From: Paraspadella gotoi
Lineage: Eukaryota; Chaetognatha
Reading direction: 5' to 3'
DNA length: 64,000 bases
Assembly: GCA_051294375.1 (NCBI GenBank)
Contig: CM119266.1
Coordinates: 26,354,851 to 26,418,850, forward strand
Shown here: positions 20,814 to 32,900 of the stretch, in pieces
Numbering within the stretch: the first letter of the stretch is position 1
Layout of the letters: every line of letters begins with the position of its first letter
Made by a program: the position numbers and the translations under genes
Notes under the pieces: model-generated
The model's database searches: none
Told to the model about the DNA's origin: nothing
What the model saw: only the letters and a program-made list of their open reading frames with translations

Positions 20814-22331
20814 AAATTATATTCATATTAATTTAAAATATAAAATGATTTAAACCTTAAATTTATTCTTAGCGTAAAACCTATTTTTAATATTTAACAA
20901 TTATATATGTATATTTTTTAAATTTCAACCTTTCCTTCTCTTTGATATTTATTAATAGTTAATTGTTAATACTTAATTATTATTCAGTTTTTAAAATTTT
21001 AATCTTTGTTTTACATTTCACAATGTATTATTTACTAACTATCTATCTCTCTCTCTCTCTCTCTCACCATTTTCACTTCTTTTTCAAAAACTCAATCTGT
21101 CCTGACCTTCAACCTGTCCTCACCTCTGACCAATGACCACTAGGCCGGAACAGGTTGAAAACTAGAAGTTCTATCAAATAAATAATGGTNNNNNNNNNNT
21201 TTAAAAGTTAGATAATAGTTATTAATACAAATTTTTAAAATTCTTCTGTTTTATTGATAAAAATTTTTAAAAAACTATAAAATTTAACCAATGATGATGA
21301 TGACGATGATTTTTTAACGTTTTTTTTGTTTTAAACCAATTTCTTGTCAAAATTTTAAAAAATTGTAGTACTAACTTTCATTTAACTTTTCAAGCTCTAT
21401 AGGAATCCGTTCTTAAAAAAGAAATTTTTAAAAAAATATTTTTGTCATTTGTTATATATTAATAAATATTTAAAAGCTTCAGTGCAACAACCCAATGAAC
21501 TAATTCAAAAAGTTACATTGAAAATCGATATAGTAATAGAAGGAAAAAAGAAATTTTTTTGAGAGAATTAGAAGTTATAAAAAGTGTTCAATTTTGGCCC
21601 ACCTTAGTGACCACTATACTTTCCTCAACTCTGTGTTGGAAACGTTTTTGCCCTTTCTCTTTCTCTATCCATCTTTCTCTCTTCTTTTGCACATGATTTG
21701 CAAATATTTTCAAAACTAATTTTAACGCGTATGAAATAAATTTTTGTTGTTGATATTATAAGTTTTTTTAATTGATACTGATAGAGCTCAAAAAGTTAAG
21801 CAAAAAATGTAATTACAACTTTTTAATATTTTGATGTTTTATTACTGAAAATTAGCAAAATCTATTAAAATTGTTGGATGATGATGATGATGAGGATGAT
21901 TTTTAAAAGTTTTCCCAATTTTGACCCACTTATTATCAAAATATTAAAAAAATAATTATACTTTGTGTAGACAACTTTTTATAAGCTATCTGAATCTGCT
22001 TTTAAAAATACAAAATTCAAAAAAAATTTTTTGACATTTCCTATTAATAAATAAATATTAAAAAAATAATTTCTAGCGCTTCTAGCCATTTTAAAAAAAT
22101 TTGGTCCATTGAAAGTTTTCTCAGAAATGTTTCATTTGGGAAGGTTCCCAAATCAAACTTCTGACCCACCTCATTGACAAAGTTTGGCTCTTTGCAATTT
22201 TAAATTTATTCTTAACCCTAAACTTATTCCTAACTTTAAACTTATTCTTAACCCTAGATTTACCCCAAACCTTAAACTTATCAGTAATGGTAAACTTACC
22301 CCTAACTTATGCTCTCAGCTTTTTACCCCCC

Positions 22332-23167
22332 CACAGTGATCCAAATGGCCTAAATTTCCAGAAAAACCTCCCTTTTTTGGTAAAAACAACTTTTTCTCGT
22401 ATGCTGATTATCATAGATGCCATCTGAGTTGTTTGAAATGTTTTAAATGATAAAAAGTGATTTGAAAAAATATGGAGAAAAAATTCATTTACCGCCAAAT
22501 TTTAAAAATATATATTATATTAATTTATAATTTTGATATTAAAAAAAAATTGACCGAACTTAATATTTTTTCTTTATTATATTATAAGTAATAGGTGTAT
22601 ATTTGCTAAATATAAAATCATTAATTTAATCTTTTTAAAAGTGTGCTAAGCAAATTAAGATTGGAAAATCGGTCAAAGAAAAGAATCATATAGTAATTTT
22701 TAAAGAATATTGAATTATTTTTTATTATTTTTAGAATAAAAAGCATTTTTGGATTTCTCAAAATGGCGGACAAATACGGATGAGATTTAATTAATAATTG
22801 ATTAGTGATAAGATGTATCATTAAGAACTAAATCTGGTTTAAATTCGATGAGTTTTTACCATGTTTTTCATATCATATATAGTGACATAATATAAAAATC
22901 TTTTTTTTATTTGTTAACAAACTAGACAAAGTGCTGATACAATAACAAAGTCAAATAATTTTTTTCTTCCACCCATGAGGGAGAAACAAACCTCTCAAAG
23001 ACTTACCCAAAATAGAGATTTGCTTATAACTTTAGAAAGAATAATTTTTGGAAAGTGTTATCTTACATAAAACTTTGTACCATTATTATGGAAAGACTGA
23101 ATATGCATTTATGCCCATATGTTCAAGTGGCTTTTATCCGGTTTTAATTTTTTTTTGGATCACTGTG
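22332..23167. mobile_element. MITE with CACAGTGATCC terminal inverted repeats (copy 2)
   Basis: This 836-bp element begins CACAGTGATCCAAA and ends TTTTGGATCACTGTG, inserted in a C-run. It is the duplicate of 17872-18690. It is followed by CACTTGGTCCC, which resembles the right end of the TTAA-flanked MITE at 62099-62978, so it is nested in a relative of that element. Confidence 0.6.
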
Positions 23168-23374
23168 CCCCCCCTGGTCACTTGGTCCCTTTAAAAAAAA
23201 CCTTGCTCTTCGTTTCGAATGACGGCGAAAGAGAGGGAACGAAATATTTTTTTTATTTGTTTTTTTTTAAATTTTTCTTCAGGCCTCTCTTGCGTACTGA
23301 ATTCCGAGAGCGCTTGATTATGATAAATAGTAAATGAATAGTAAATAGTAATTGAATCTGTTCTTTTGTTTTTT

Positions 23375-23911
23375 CTTTGAAATAAAGTTTAATACGATGT
23401 CAAATTCTGCACAGATGACGCGACTGCATCCGCAGCATCAGCAGCTGGATACATGCTTCCCTGGAGGGAGCTGTCGTCGTCGTCGGCGACGATCGCTGAC
23501 TCGCTCTCGCTCTCGCTTCTTCCTCCGCATCTGATTCATTCATAAAACCTTTCCCCTTCTTCTCCCCTTCTTCATGATGGCCGTCCGATGATGAAAGAGT
23601 GAAAAGGTGGAGAGAGCGAGAGAAAGCAAAAAACATTCTGGCAGACAACAATGGGCTCGAACGACTCCTCCGGAGGCGCCGCCATATCCTGACACCCTCG
23701 AACAGGGGGGTCGACCATCGAAATCAACTCACGAAAAATCGAACGGGCAACCCCCGGGACTCAGACAAAAGCCCCATAATTTCGGGCACCCGTGAAAGGG
23801 AGAGCGGAGGCAGGGGGATAGACCTCTTTGAGTCTATTCGGCGCTCAACCTGAAATTTGGAAAAAGAAAACAACCAAAATTTTGATTAAAGAAAAAACTA
23901 TTTACCCGGTC
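23375..23911 (+). promoter_or_regulatory. CpG-rich region upstream of RASA1 (putative promoter and leader)
   Basis: This is the only strongly CpG-rich stretch in the neighbourhood. It ends at the first RASA1 ATG (23912) and its greater part is duplicated at 18880-19263. No upstream ATG is in frame with RASA1 after the last stop. Open frames on both strands here (for example minus 23400-23651 with a serine/acidic composition) are not supported by splice sites. A divergent transcript cannot be excluded. Confidence 0.45.
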
Positions 23912-26900
23912 ATGGCCGAGGTGTTACGAAGTCTGCGGACACAAATCGGACAAGCATTCGCTGTCGACGACGTGGCTGGCAACGATATGCGCTTGCCCGG
24001 TCACACCGGTGCCCATGGGGGTCACGGCGCTCAAGCGATGGCCAGTGTCGGTTCCCAAAATGCTCTAATGCATCAAGGTTTGTCCCGCAGTTGTTAAACT
24101 TTATAAATCTTTCAATATATCTCGAGTGAGGTAATACTATTCGGATAGATGGAAACTAATAGTTAAGATTCGCTTCTCTTCTAACGTATCTTCTCTGGAA
24201 AGTAAATCTCGCGTCAATACCCGAGAACTCCTCTGTTGACAGGCACACTTCTTGCCGGGGGCGGGACAGTGGGCTCGGACGAATTCGATCCTTTCGCCGG
24301 CGTCACCGAATGCGTTGACGAAAACGTCGACGTCAGCCTCAACGCGCCTCCCGAGGAAAAGTGGTACCACGGTCGATTGGATCGCCAAAAAACTGAAGAA
24401 AGACTTGCTGCCGCTGCGAAGTTAGGTGAGCCGGTGATTCGAAAATCGTGGAAACGAATAAAACGGAAACTGATGAAAGAAACCTACTGGTGGGCCTCTC
24501 CTCTTCTCTTTTCACTAATCCAGGTTCTTATTTGATCCGAGAATCCGATCGAAGACCAGGATCCTATGTCCTGAGTTACTTAGGCAAAACCGGATTTAAT
24601 CATTTCCGGATCACCGCCATGTGCGGCGATTACTACATCGGCGGCCGTCAGTTCGCTTCTCTCAGCGATCTTATCGGATACTATACTTCTTGGTCTGATC
24701 TGCTCAAGGTATTATTTGTTAATCGAAGACTAACTTCATTCCTGACTACGAAAATCAAACATCATTTTTTTGGTTTTACTCAGGGTGAACGTCTAATTCA
24801 TCCCGTGGCGCCTTTGGAACCAATCAATGACAAACGTCAAGTGGTTGCTATTCTTCCGTACAACAAAGTGGCCGAGACTGACGAATTATCTTTTCAAAGG
24901 TGGGACAAAATTGACTTTCACTCTAGTCAAAAAGTGGCACTATTTAATTTCTATATTATTGTATCAGATGGTAATGGTGATGAATGTATTATGTATACAC
25001 TACATATGCCAATTTTTCCGAAGTTTTAAATCATTGCTTCATAGTCTCAAATCTATTATATTTCATGATCAGTTTATTTTATCATCTTTTTCATCTTAAT
25101 GAATTTTCCAGAGGTGACGTATTCACAGTATACAACGAAATGGGCGACGGATGGCTCTGGGTTAAATCTCTGAGGACCAAGGAAAGCGGAATCATTTTCT
25201 CCGCTCTTGTCGAGGACATGACAAAAAATGCCGATCCAAACGAGGGAAAAGGTATACACTATAGCGTTTGAGACAAGCTATTCTAAGAAATTCAAACATC
25301 TTTCATATTCTTTCAGAGTGGTTTCATGGTAACATTACAAAAGAAGCTGCCGCCGAGAGATTAGGTCAGGCCGGTCCCGGAAGCTTTCTCATCAGGCCGT
25401 CCGATAATTCTCCCGGTAACAATAGTCGATTTTTAAACAGTTGCTTTGGCGTCCATGTTGATGCTAGCTAAAATTATGAGCGGAATTTATAGTAGAGAGC
25501 TCACCTCGATTCTGCATGGATCGACTTGGGTTATAGAATTCATTAAAATTTAATTATAGAATTATAAAATTATAGAATTCATTAAAATTTAAATTGGTGA
25601 AAAATTTATAAACGGTGATTAATCTCTCCCAGGCGATTATTCGTTGTTTTTTCACGTTAACAACACTATTCAGCGATTTCGAATTCAGTCCCAAGGCCGC
25701 TACTTTGTAATGGGTGGCCGCTATTTCGACTCTCTCGATGCGATCATCGAGAGATATAGGAAGGAACAAATAGTAGAGGGTCATACATTGTGTAGACCTG
25801 CCTCAAAAAAGTTAGTAACCTTTTTTAGCTTTAGTTGAAAAAGCGGTCACGAACTTTTACTTTCTTTTACTTTCGCAGTGAGGGTCGCGTCGACGCGGGA
25901 TTCTCCCTCCAAGAACCGAACATGAATCTTCCGGAACCGGTTATATCGGAGCAGCACGTCAAAATCTACGAATCCATACCGAAAATGCAAACAAACTTCA
26001 TCGGGCAAAAAGACGATAAAATTATCATTCGCGGCCACCTCGACTTCCTCAACAAAAAAGCGGAAAATCGAAAGACGAAAAAGTGGAAGAATTTGTACTT
26101 TGTGCTCAATGGCACCGAACAACACTTGTATTACTTCGAGAACACTAAAAGGTCCAAACCGAAGGGTTTGATCGACCTAAGTTACGCCGCGCTTTATCCC
26201 GTTCATGATTCTTTCTTCGATCGGTCCAACTGCTTTCAAGTTGTCGTCAAAGCGCTCAATCACCAGGAGGTCTACTACTTTGGCGCCGAGTCGCAAGGTG
26301 AACCATTACGGATCATTCAATCTTGATTCTAGGCCTCCCCTCCCTTCTTTGTTACAGTTCGTGGGGAATTTAGCGAGCATTAGCCAGGTTCAACTCGCCA
26401 ATAGACTTTCTCTTGTGACCCGTTGGCTATTAGAGTAAAGCAATCTAAGATACTAAGCCCTCACTTGTTCTCGGGCTTGGACCCGTTTCCATGAACCAGA
26501 TTTCTACAGTATTTAAACATGTTAACTCGTATTTTATATTTATTTAAGATTCTCGCGAACTATTTCCAAGCCACTTTTTTCACAGTATAAAATTTAGCCA
26601 TCAGAGTTATATAAACATAAAGCAAAGCTTATTGAAATATGACTAGATAAAATTGAGCAAAGCGTTCGAAAGTTATAGGACGACAAAGTCGTTTGTCACA
26701 AAAAATCCACCGAATTTTTTTTTTAACAAAGTAGAGTCCATGACTTTCCTTGTAATAAAAGGTTTATAATAAGGAACTGACTGAACAAATGCAGCATCGA
26801 ATATCTGTAGGGACAGGTTTCAACTATTTTTAACCTAAATCAAATTAAAACGGGTAGAGAAAACATATGGAAAAACAATCTTTTAAAAGTAAAGGAAAAG

Positions 26901-29900
26901 CAGTAAAGTGATAACATACCCAAGATTACTTTCAAAGCTCTTTAACGTCCAAGTTTTTTTTTCCTTATGACATCTCGTGTTGAAGCAGACTAATAGTAGG
27001 ACTAATCTCTGACGAAAAAAGCCAGAGGTGTTTTAGATATATTCTTGTACCGGCCAATATAGAATGTTGCCAATATTGTTAATATTAAGTTTCAAGTAAA
27101 TCCAACCATGGATATAGAAAATATTAACCAAAATCTTGGGAAAATCTACCCCTCTGATGGAAAATTTTTGCTATAAAAGATTTTTCCTGAATCTGACTTC
27201 CGGTTGAAAACTCGACTAATTCACTTTATCATATTAAAATAACTAAATAAAATGTAAAGAAAAATTTTGAGAGCCCTTCAGACACTTTGCCAAAGGATTC
27301 CTGAATTTGACGTCATTTGTAAAACTGGAACATATCTCAAATATGTTTATATTGTCTTGAAGGGAAAAAATCCATTTCATTTCTATATAAAACCAAGGAT
27401 GGAAAATTTTTCCGTACAGAAGAAATCTATTTGTTCTGGCTTGTTTGATATCAAGATGTTGATGATTTGACAAGAGAAAAAAAATGCGAGCCCTTCAGAT
27501 GCAACAGGATCGGAATCAAGTGTTTTTACATCAATTTTTTACCGAAATTTTTCCCAGGAACATTTATATTATTTGGTAGTCAGATTTGAACAAAAATCTC
27601 CATTGAAAAAAATATTTCTTGATCTCTCAGAACGACGTCGGCTCCTACTAATAGAGACTGTTACAATTAATTACAACTAAATTATATTTAATCCTAAAAT
27701 TACCTTTTAATTATAACATAATTAAAAAAATGAAATACACGGAGGTCCAGCTCTAATGGGACTAACTTCAAGTGCTTACAAATCAAGCGGTTTATGATAG
27801 AAAAAAAAATTTAGAAACTCGGCTCATTTTCCTTTTTATCGATAGAAAAATGTTTGAAAAACCCCTGTAACTAATGCTTTTTGAATAACATGTCAAAGTT
27901 TTTTGCCCCATTCCTTTTGCCCAGTTTATCTGAATGCAATTCTCGTTATTAATGAAAATGTAGGATAGAGAAGCAGAATGACCCACGCATCCCATACAGA
28001 ACTGTCGACTTAGTGACAGGAATATTGAATTCCAAAGGGACGCGTTCTCAAAAGCTTATGCCGCCTTCTTTGGACGGTAGGAGAAGGTTATGGTTGCCAA
28101 TTTTTTTGGTTTTTTTTAATAGATTAGGTTGTAATTACTATTTTTTTTACAAGTGTACAACTTTTTATAGTTTTTTTTTTAAAGACAAAAATCAAAGTTT
28201 TTTGAATTGTGCAACGAATTTTATTTATTCAATACGGACATGTTTCGACTCTGTTTCGAGTCTTAATCAGCAAGTGAAATATCAGAGTCACATATCTCAA
28301 ACATCAGTTTTGGAGAGAGAGAGAGAGAGAGAAAGAAAGAAAGAGAAAGAAAGAGAGAGAGAAAGAAAAAGAGTTTCCAACAAAGAATTGAGTGAGGGAT
28401 AGTGGTCAGATGTGAGGACAGGTCAAGGTAAGGGCAGGGAAGAAGAGAGTAAGTGAATTTGAAATTTGAAAGAAAGAGAGAGATAATACATTAGGCAATG
28501 TACAACGATGATAAAATTAGAGAATAAATTAAATGTATAACAATAATTAATAAGTTGTTAACTGAGTTTGAAATTTGAAATAAGGAAAGTTAAAAAGAAG
28601 AGTAAGCGGTGAGGGATAAGATAAGTTAAGAGTAAGTGAAATATGGTAAGAAAGAGCTCAAAATGATTCAGTCCCAAAAGAGCTGGAACTCCATGTATTA
28701 TTAAAATGTTATTTTAGCAGTAATTGAAAAAAAAAAAGTAAAGCAAATTGATTGCTAACTCTTATGTTTAATTTTATTATCATTATAACAATTGCTTATA
28801 GTGAGCATCAGTCAAAAAACAATGTATCATCAACGCTAATCTATGGAAATAACTTTTTTCCAATTTCGTTTTGAGTATCTGACTTCAAACTTGCCATATT
28901 CTACTGCCTGAACCAATTTGAATTTTTTTTCCGCCAATCGATAGCTTTTTAGCTGTCAAATTGTCTCTTTTATTTCAGAAAAAAAAAAAAATTTTTAGCT
29001 ATAGTTCTCATATATATATTTTTTTAATTTAAAAAAGAAATAGTAGCTACTTTTTTTTGTGCCGCAGTGTATAAGTACTAACTGTATATAGTTAGTACTT
29101 TAATTAATATAATAATCGTTTTGGTTTTGTAAGATCGAATGCAAGAGTGGATGAAAGCGATTCTGCCTTTTTGCGCGAAAATCCCCGGCAACGTCGGCGC
29201 CACGGGAATTGGAGTCGGCGGCGGCGGAGCCGGAGGAGGAAGAGTTACCGGATTGAGAGAGATGAGATCGCTTGTTGTGGCCATTCAAGACGCGCACAGG
29301 TTAGTCGCTAGGAGATTCGAGATTCGTTGAAAATTGCTTCACCTTCACCTTTACTGGCAGGCTTCCGATAAAGTACGTGAATCATCCCTACTTTCTTGTC
29401 GCTTTAAATGACATCAACGCCTGTCGTACTCGCGTCAAAGAAGCTCCTAACCCTATATTTGACGAGGAATACACCCTCGACGATTTGCCCGGTAAATAGA
29501 CCTGACATCCATTAATAAATCTGAAATGTTGAATTGATAGTCTTCGACCGACTTCTCGCTACGATGAATAATATTGAATATTGATCAATCCATATTACTT
29601 AAAAATTTTCTTATTCATTTTTAGAGGTTGATGATCTGTCACAAAATATTTTCGGACAGGTGATATCGATTACGTGACGATTTCGCTGTTCAACAAACGT
29701 CCAAGGTCAAAGGACGTTCACGTAGCACAGATCACAGTTCATCTTAAGGAACTCGACAACGGGGAACTCATCGAGGAGTGGTTTCAACTCTCGCCTGTTT
29801 CACCGCAAATGAAGGGTGATATGGGATCCGTGCGCGTCAAGGTGAGCAGCATTTTTACATATTCAGTTATTTTTCTCTGTTGGTCCGTTTTCATTCAAGC

Positions 29901-32900
29901 AAAATTAGATATTTTAGTAGTCGACCTTGATTAAAATGAGAATTGATTAAATTGTTTAATGTGTACGAAATAAATTCAAATAATAGTTAAATTTAAAAAT
30001 AAAGCGACATTTGCAAAATAAATCATTTATTATTCACTGATTTTTATCTCATAAACCCAAAATATTTTCTAGAATCTATGTAGTATTCGAGCCTTTTTAT
30101 CTCATTTCAACTTTCCTCAAAAAGGGTTTCCACGTCAGCAGTTCCGAAAACGTGACGAGCGGTCTTGCGAAATATGTAGCCTTGGTAGTTGTCTAAGAAC
30201 CACTCTCGGTTGTTTAACTCCGACAGCTTACAATCCCCCGAGCCGCCCTCCAAAATAACGTTGGCGCGACGAGATGACGTAAGCTGCATTCGCCGAAGCG
30301 CGTACAATCTCGATCAGAATTTATCTAGGAGGGTTAAAAAATAGTTAAAAATGCGACCTGTTCCGCCAATGTGAGTTCCACTTCGCTTCCGCTCTCGTCA
30401 GCCAACATCATCTCTATTTTTCTCATCCCGTTTGACGGTAATGGCGTCATTGGTGACGGGGATATCAGAGCCACTCCATCAGTTGTGGAAGGGCACTCCG
30501 ACCTCGACGATGCCAACGCCGGGTCGACTGTAGAAGACGTCGATACGGAATCGTAATACCCGGGAGCCCTCTTGCGCCGATTTCTTTTTCCCATCTTTCT
30601 TCGCCGAGCCTCCAAGAGCTCGCAACGTTCGTCCTCGTAAAAGTGGGATCCTTCGGTCGTTTGCAGGATCGCCTCCGGACGCCCTCTCTTCATTCTCCAC
30701 GCGCCGTCACCCTCGGCCATCATATCGCCTTTGCCGCAAAAGTAGAAATCAACGAAGTCTTCTTCCGCCGTGAGGTAGTCAGAATCGTTCGTCGACGATT
30801 CGCCGATGCTCTCGCCACTACCGCAAAGCGTTGTTGAAGATCCCGAGACGTCGTCGAGCAGGAGACGGTTGTTGTTGTTAATGTTGTCGTCTTCCTCTCC
30901 GAACAGGCGTCTTTCGTCCTTCCACCAGACTGGGCTCTCCTCGTGGTGCTCCTTCGAGGAGTCCGAGTGAAACCCGGCGATCATTTCCAAATCGGAATCG
31001 TCATGGAAATCAAATTCGCGATCGGCGGCGTTGTCTGTAATATCTCCCGGGCAGCCGCAGACTTGGATGTCGCAAAAACCCAGTCCGCAACCTTGACCGC
31101 CGCACGCGCAAGGCGGTCGGGCGTCAACGGACAGAGAAGACTCGGAGTCGTCATCGTATGCCGCGTCATCCGGAGATATTTCGACGATGTGCATGATGCA
31201 CTGAACGATATCCATCAATTACTCATTACGAAAAAGATTTAATTATAGCGTTATGTCGCATAGTTTACCTGTTTAAGATTGTTCTTCTTAATCTCTACAG
31301 AAAGTTTTTTCTTTTCTCTAACTTGTGTTTCGACGCTGGTAGTTTTTGGCGGCAACCAGGAGATGGGGTCCAACATCGTTCTTGTTAGACGTGCCAGGAG
31401 TAATAATTTTTGCGAAGCAGTTCGCTTTAAACTCTGTAAGAATTGGTTTGAAATTTGTCTTGAACTTCAATTTGTCATCCTCGAATTGATCGAAAAGTTA
31501 CCGCCAAATCCAGCGAAATGCGTTTTGTGGGTAGATCGGTTTCGTCATTAACTTGGTTGAAATTCGTCCCTGTTTTCTCGGTGGAATCAGTTGGTCCTAA
31601 TTGGGCGTGTTTAGAATCTTTACCGTTTTCTTCCTGTTGAATGGAGAAAGATATATTTTCCCCGAATCGTTTTCGTGAAAAAAAATGTGATTGTGTTCCG
31701 TCCACAATTGAATAAAAGTTACATTACCAAATCGTAAACCTGGTCAAATTCTTCGGCTGAAAAAAAAATAAGAAAATAAAATTTATTTATATTAGTTGAA
31801 AATTAAAGTAGCGTGGTAAAATTGACAATAAACATTTCTTTACCATTTTGATTCGTATCTTTTTGTAACAAGCCGTGTGAGTGATTGATATCCTCGTCTG
31901 GATCCGGGTCGTCGAACTGACACGAAAACAAGCCGAGTATATAAGTATATCCTATAAGTGTATCATTGATGTTGTGCGTGATACCTCCACCAAAATCCAA
32001 AGAATGATGGTGTAGACTATGAGACCGAAAAAAATTGCGACGAGGGCGTCCAGCAAGACGGCGCCTGGTTCGCATGGGATTTTGCTCGCCATCAGAGAAA
32101 CCGCGGAAACAGTGACGCCGGTGAGAGACTTTCCAGCCTTGCCAGCGTAGTTGCGAGCCATCTCGGGGCCTCTCGAAACGAGACCCAAAAGTCCCTCACT
32201 GTCGCGTTGATTATTAAAAATATTAAAATTGTTTGCGTTGGGACAGAATTTCTTAAGTCTTTTACTTGATTCCTTTAGTGTTTACGTCTGTCCCAATCAC
32301 TAGGCTAAAGCTAATCGAAGCAATCGTGAGCACTAATAATTTTCGAAATAAGAAGAGCATAACGACTTTCACGAATCTATCCTGGAACCATCTAGAGCAC
32401 TAATTTATTCAACGCTTTTGTTTTATGAGCTACTTTAATAAAAGATTATTTTTCGTAATATATTATCATTACGACCAGCAGTGCTGGACCGCAAAATCCC
32501 AGCGAATGTAATAATAAGCCTTTATAGTTTTAGGCAACGCGAGCAGATTTGAGGTTTTTTTACTGTCTTAACAAATGAGCAACCAACTATAGGAGAATTA
32601 TATGCAATTATGCATTTTTAACGTAAATGGGACAGACCGATGGACAGACATACCGACAGAGCGACCGAAAAGTGACTTCGAGTTAAATCGTAAAAAATAT
32701 ATCGTTTTTTGCACTTTCACTGCCTCTCTATAATAAAAACACAATGAATGCTAACTTTTATTAATCTTTTGTCAGGTGAAGTACATGCACGAATTGATAA
32801 TGCCCGCCCACGAATATGGCGCCCTCAAAGAATTAACGGTGTCAAAAGATTTCGAGGTGGTATTTGCTTTAGCGGACGTCGCGGGATCCGACCGTGTGCC

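Larger units (their letters stand above)
19264..23763 (+). repeat. Tandem duplication unit, copy 2 (about 4.5 kb)
   Basis: This is the second direct copy of 14877-19263, better preserved. It holds an R1 subrepeat, a Penelope fragment (19404-20286), a 250-bp hammerhead insertion (20563-20813), a 10-N gap (21190-21199), an internal MITE (22332-23167) and the CpG-rich block. It then continues past the duplication into RASA1 exon 1. Confidence 0.85.
26298..29133 (+). other. RASA1 intron 8, repeat-filled
   Basis: The intron contains degenerate dispersed repeats (about 26760-26960 and 28850-29075, inverted relative to 2150-2600), a 655-bp MITE (26995-27649) and a truncated Penelope segment (about 28190-28680). 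No independent gene is seen in it. Confidence 0.6.

Noticed and set aside
31952-32188. Transmembrane ORF taken as a stand-alone small protein starting at its internal codon
   Set aside because: A better reading joins it in phase to the signal-peptide exon at 32360-32266 and to six further exons, so it is exon 2 of the nested gene.
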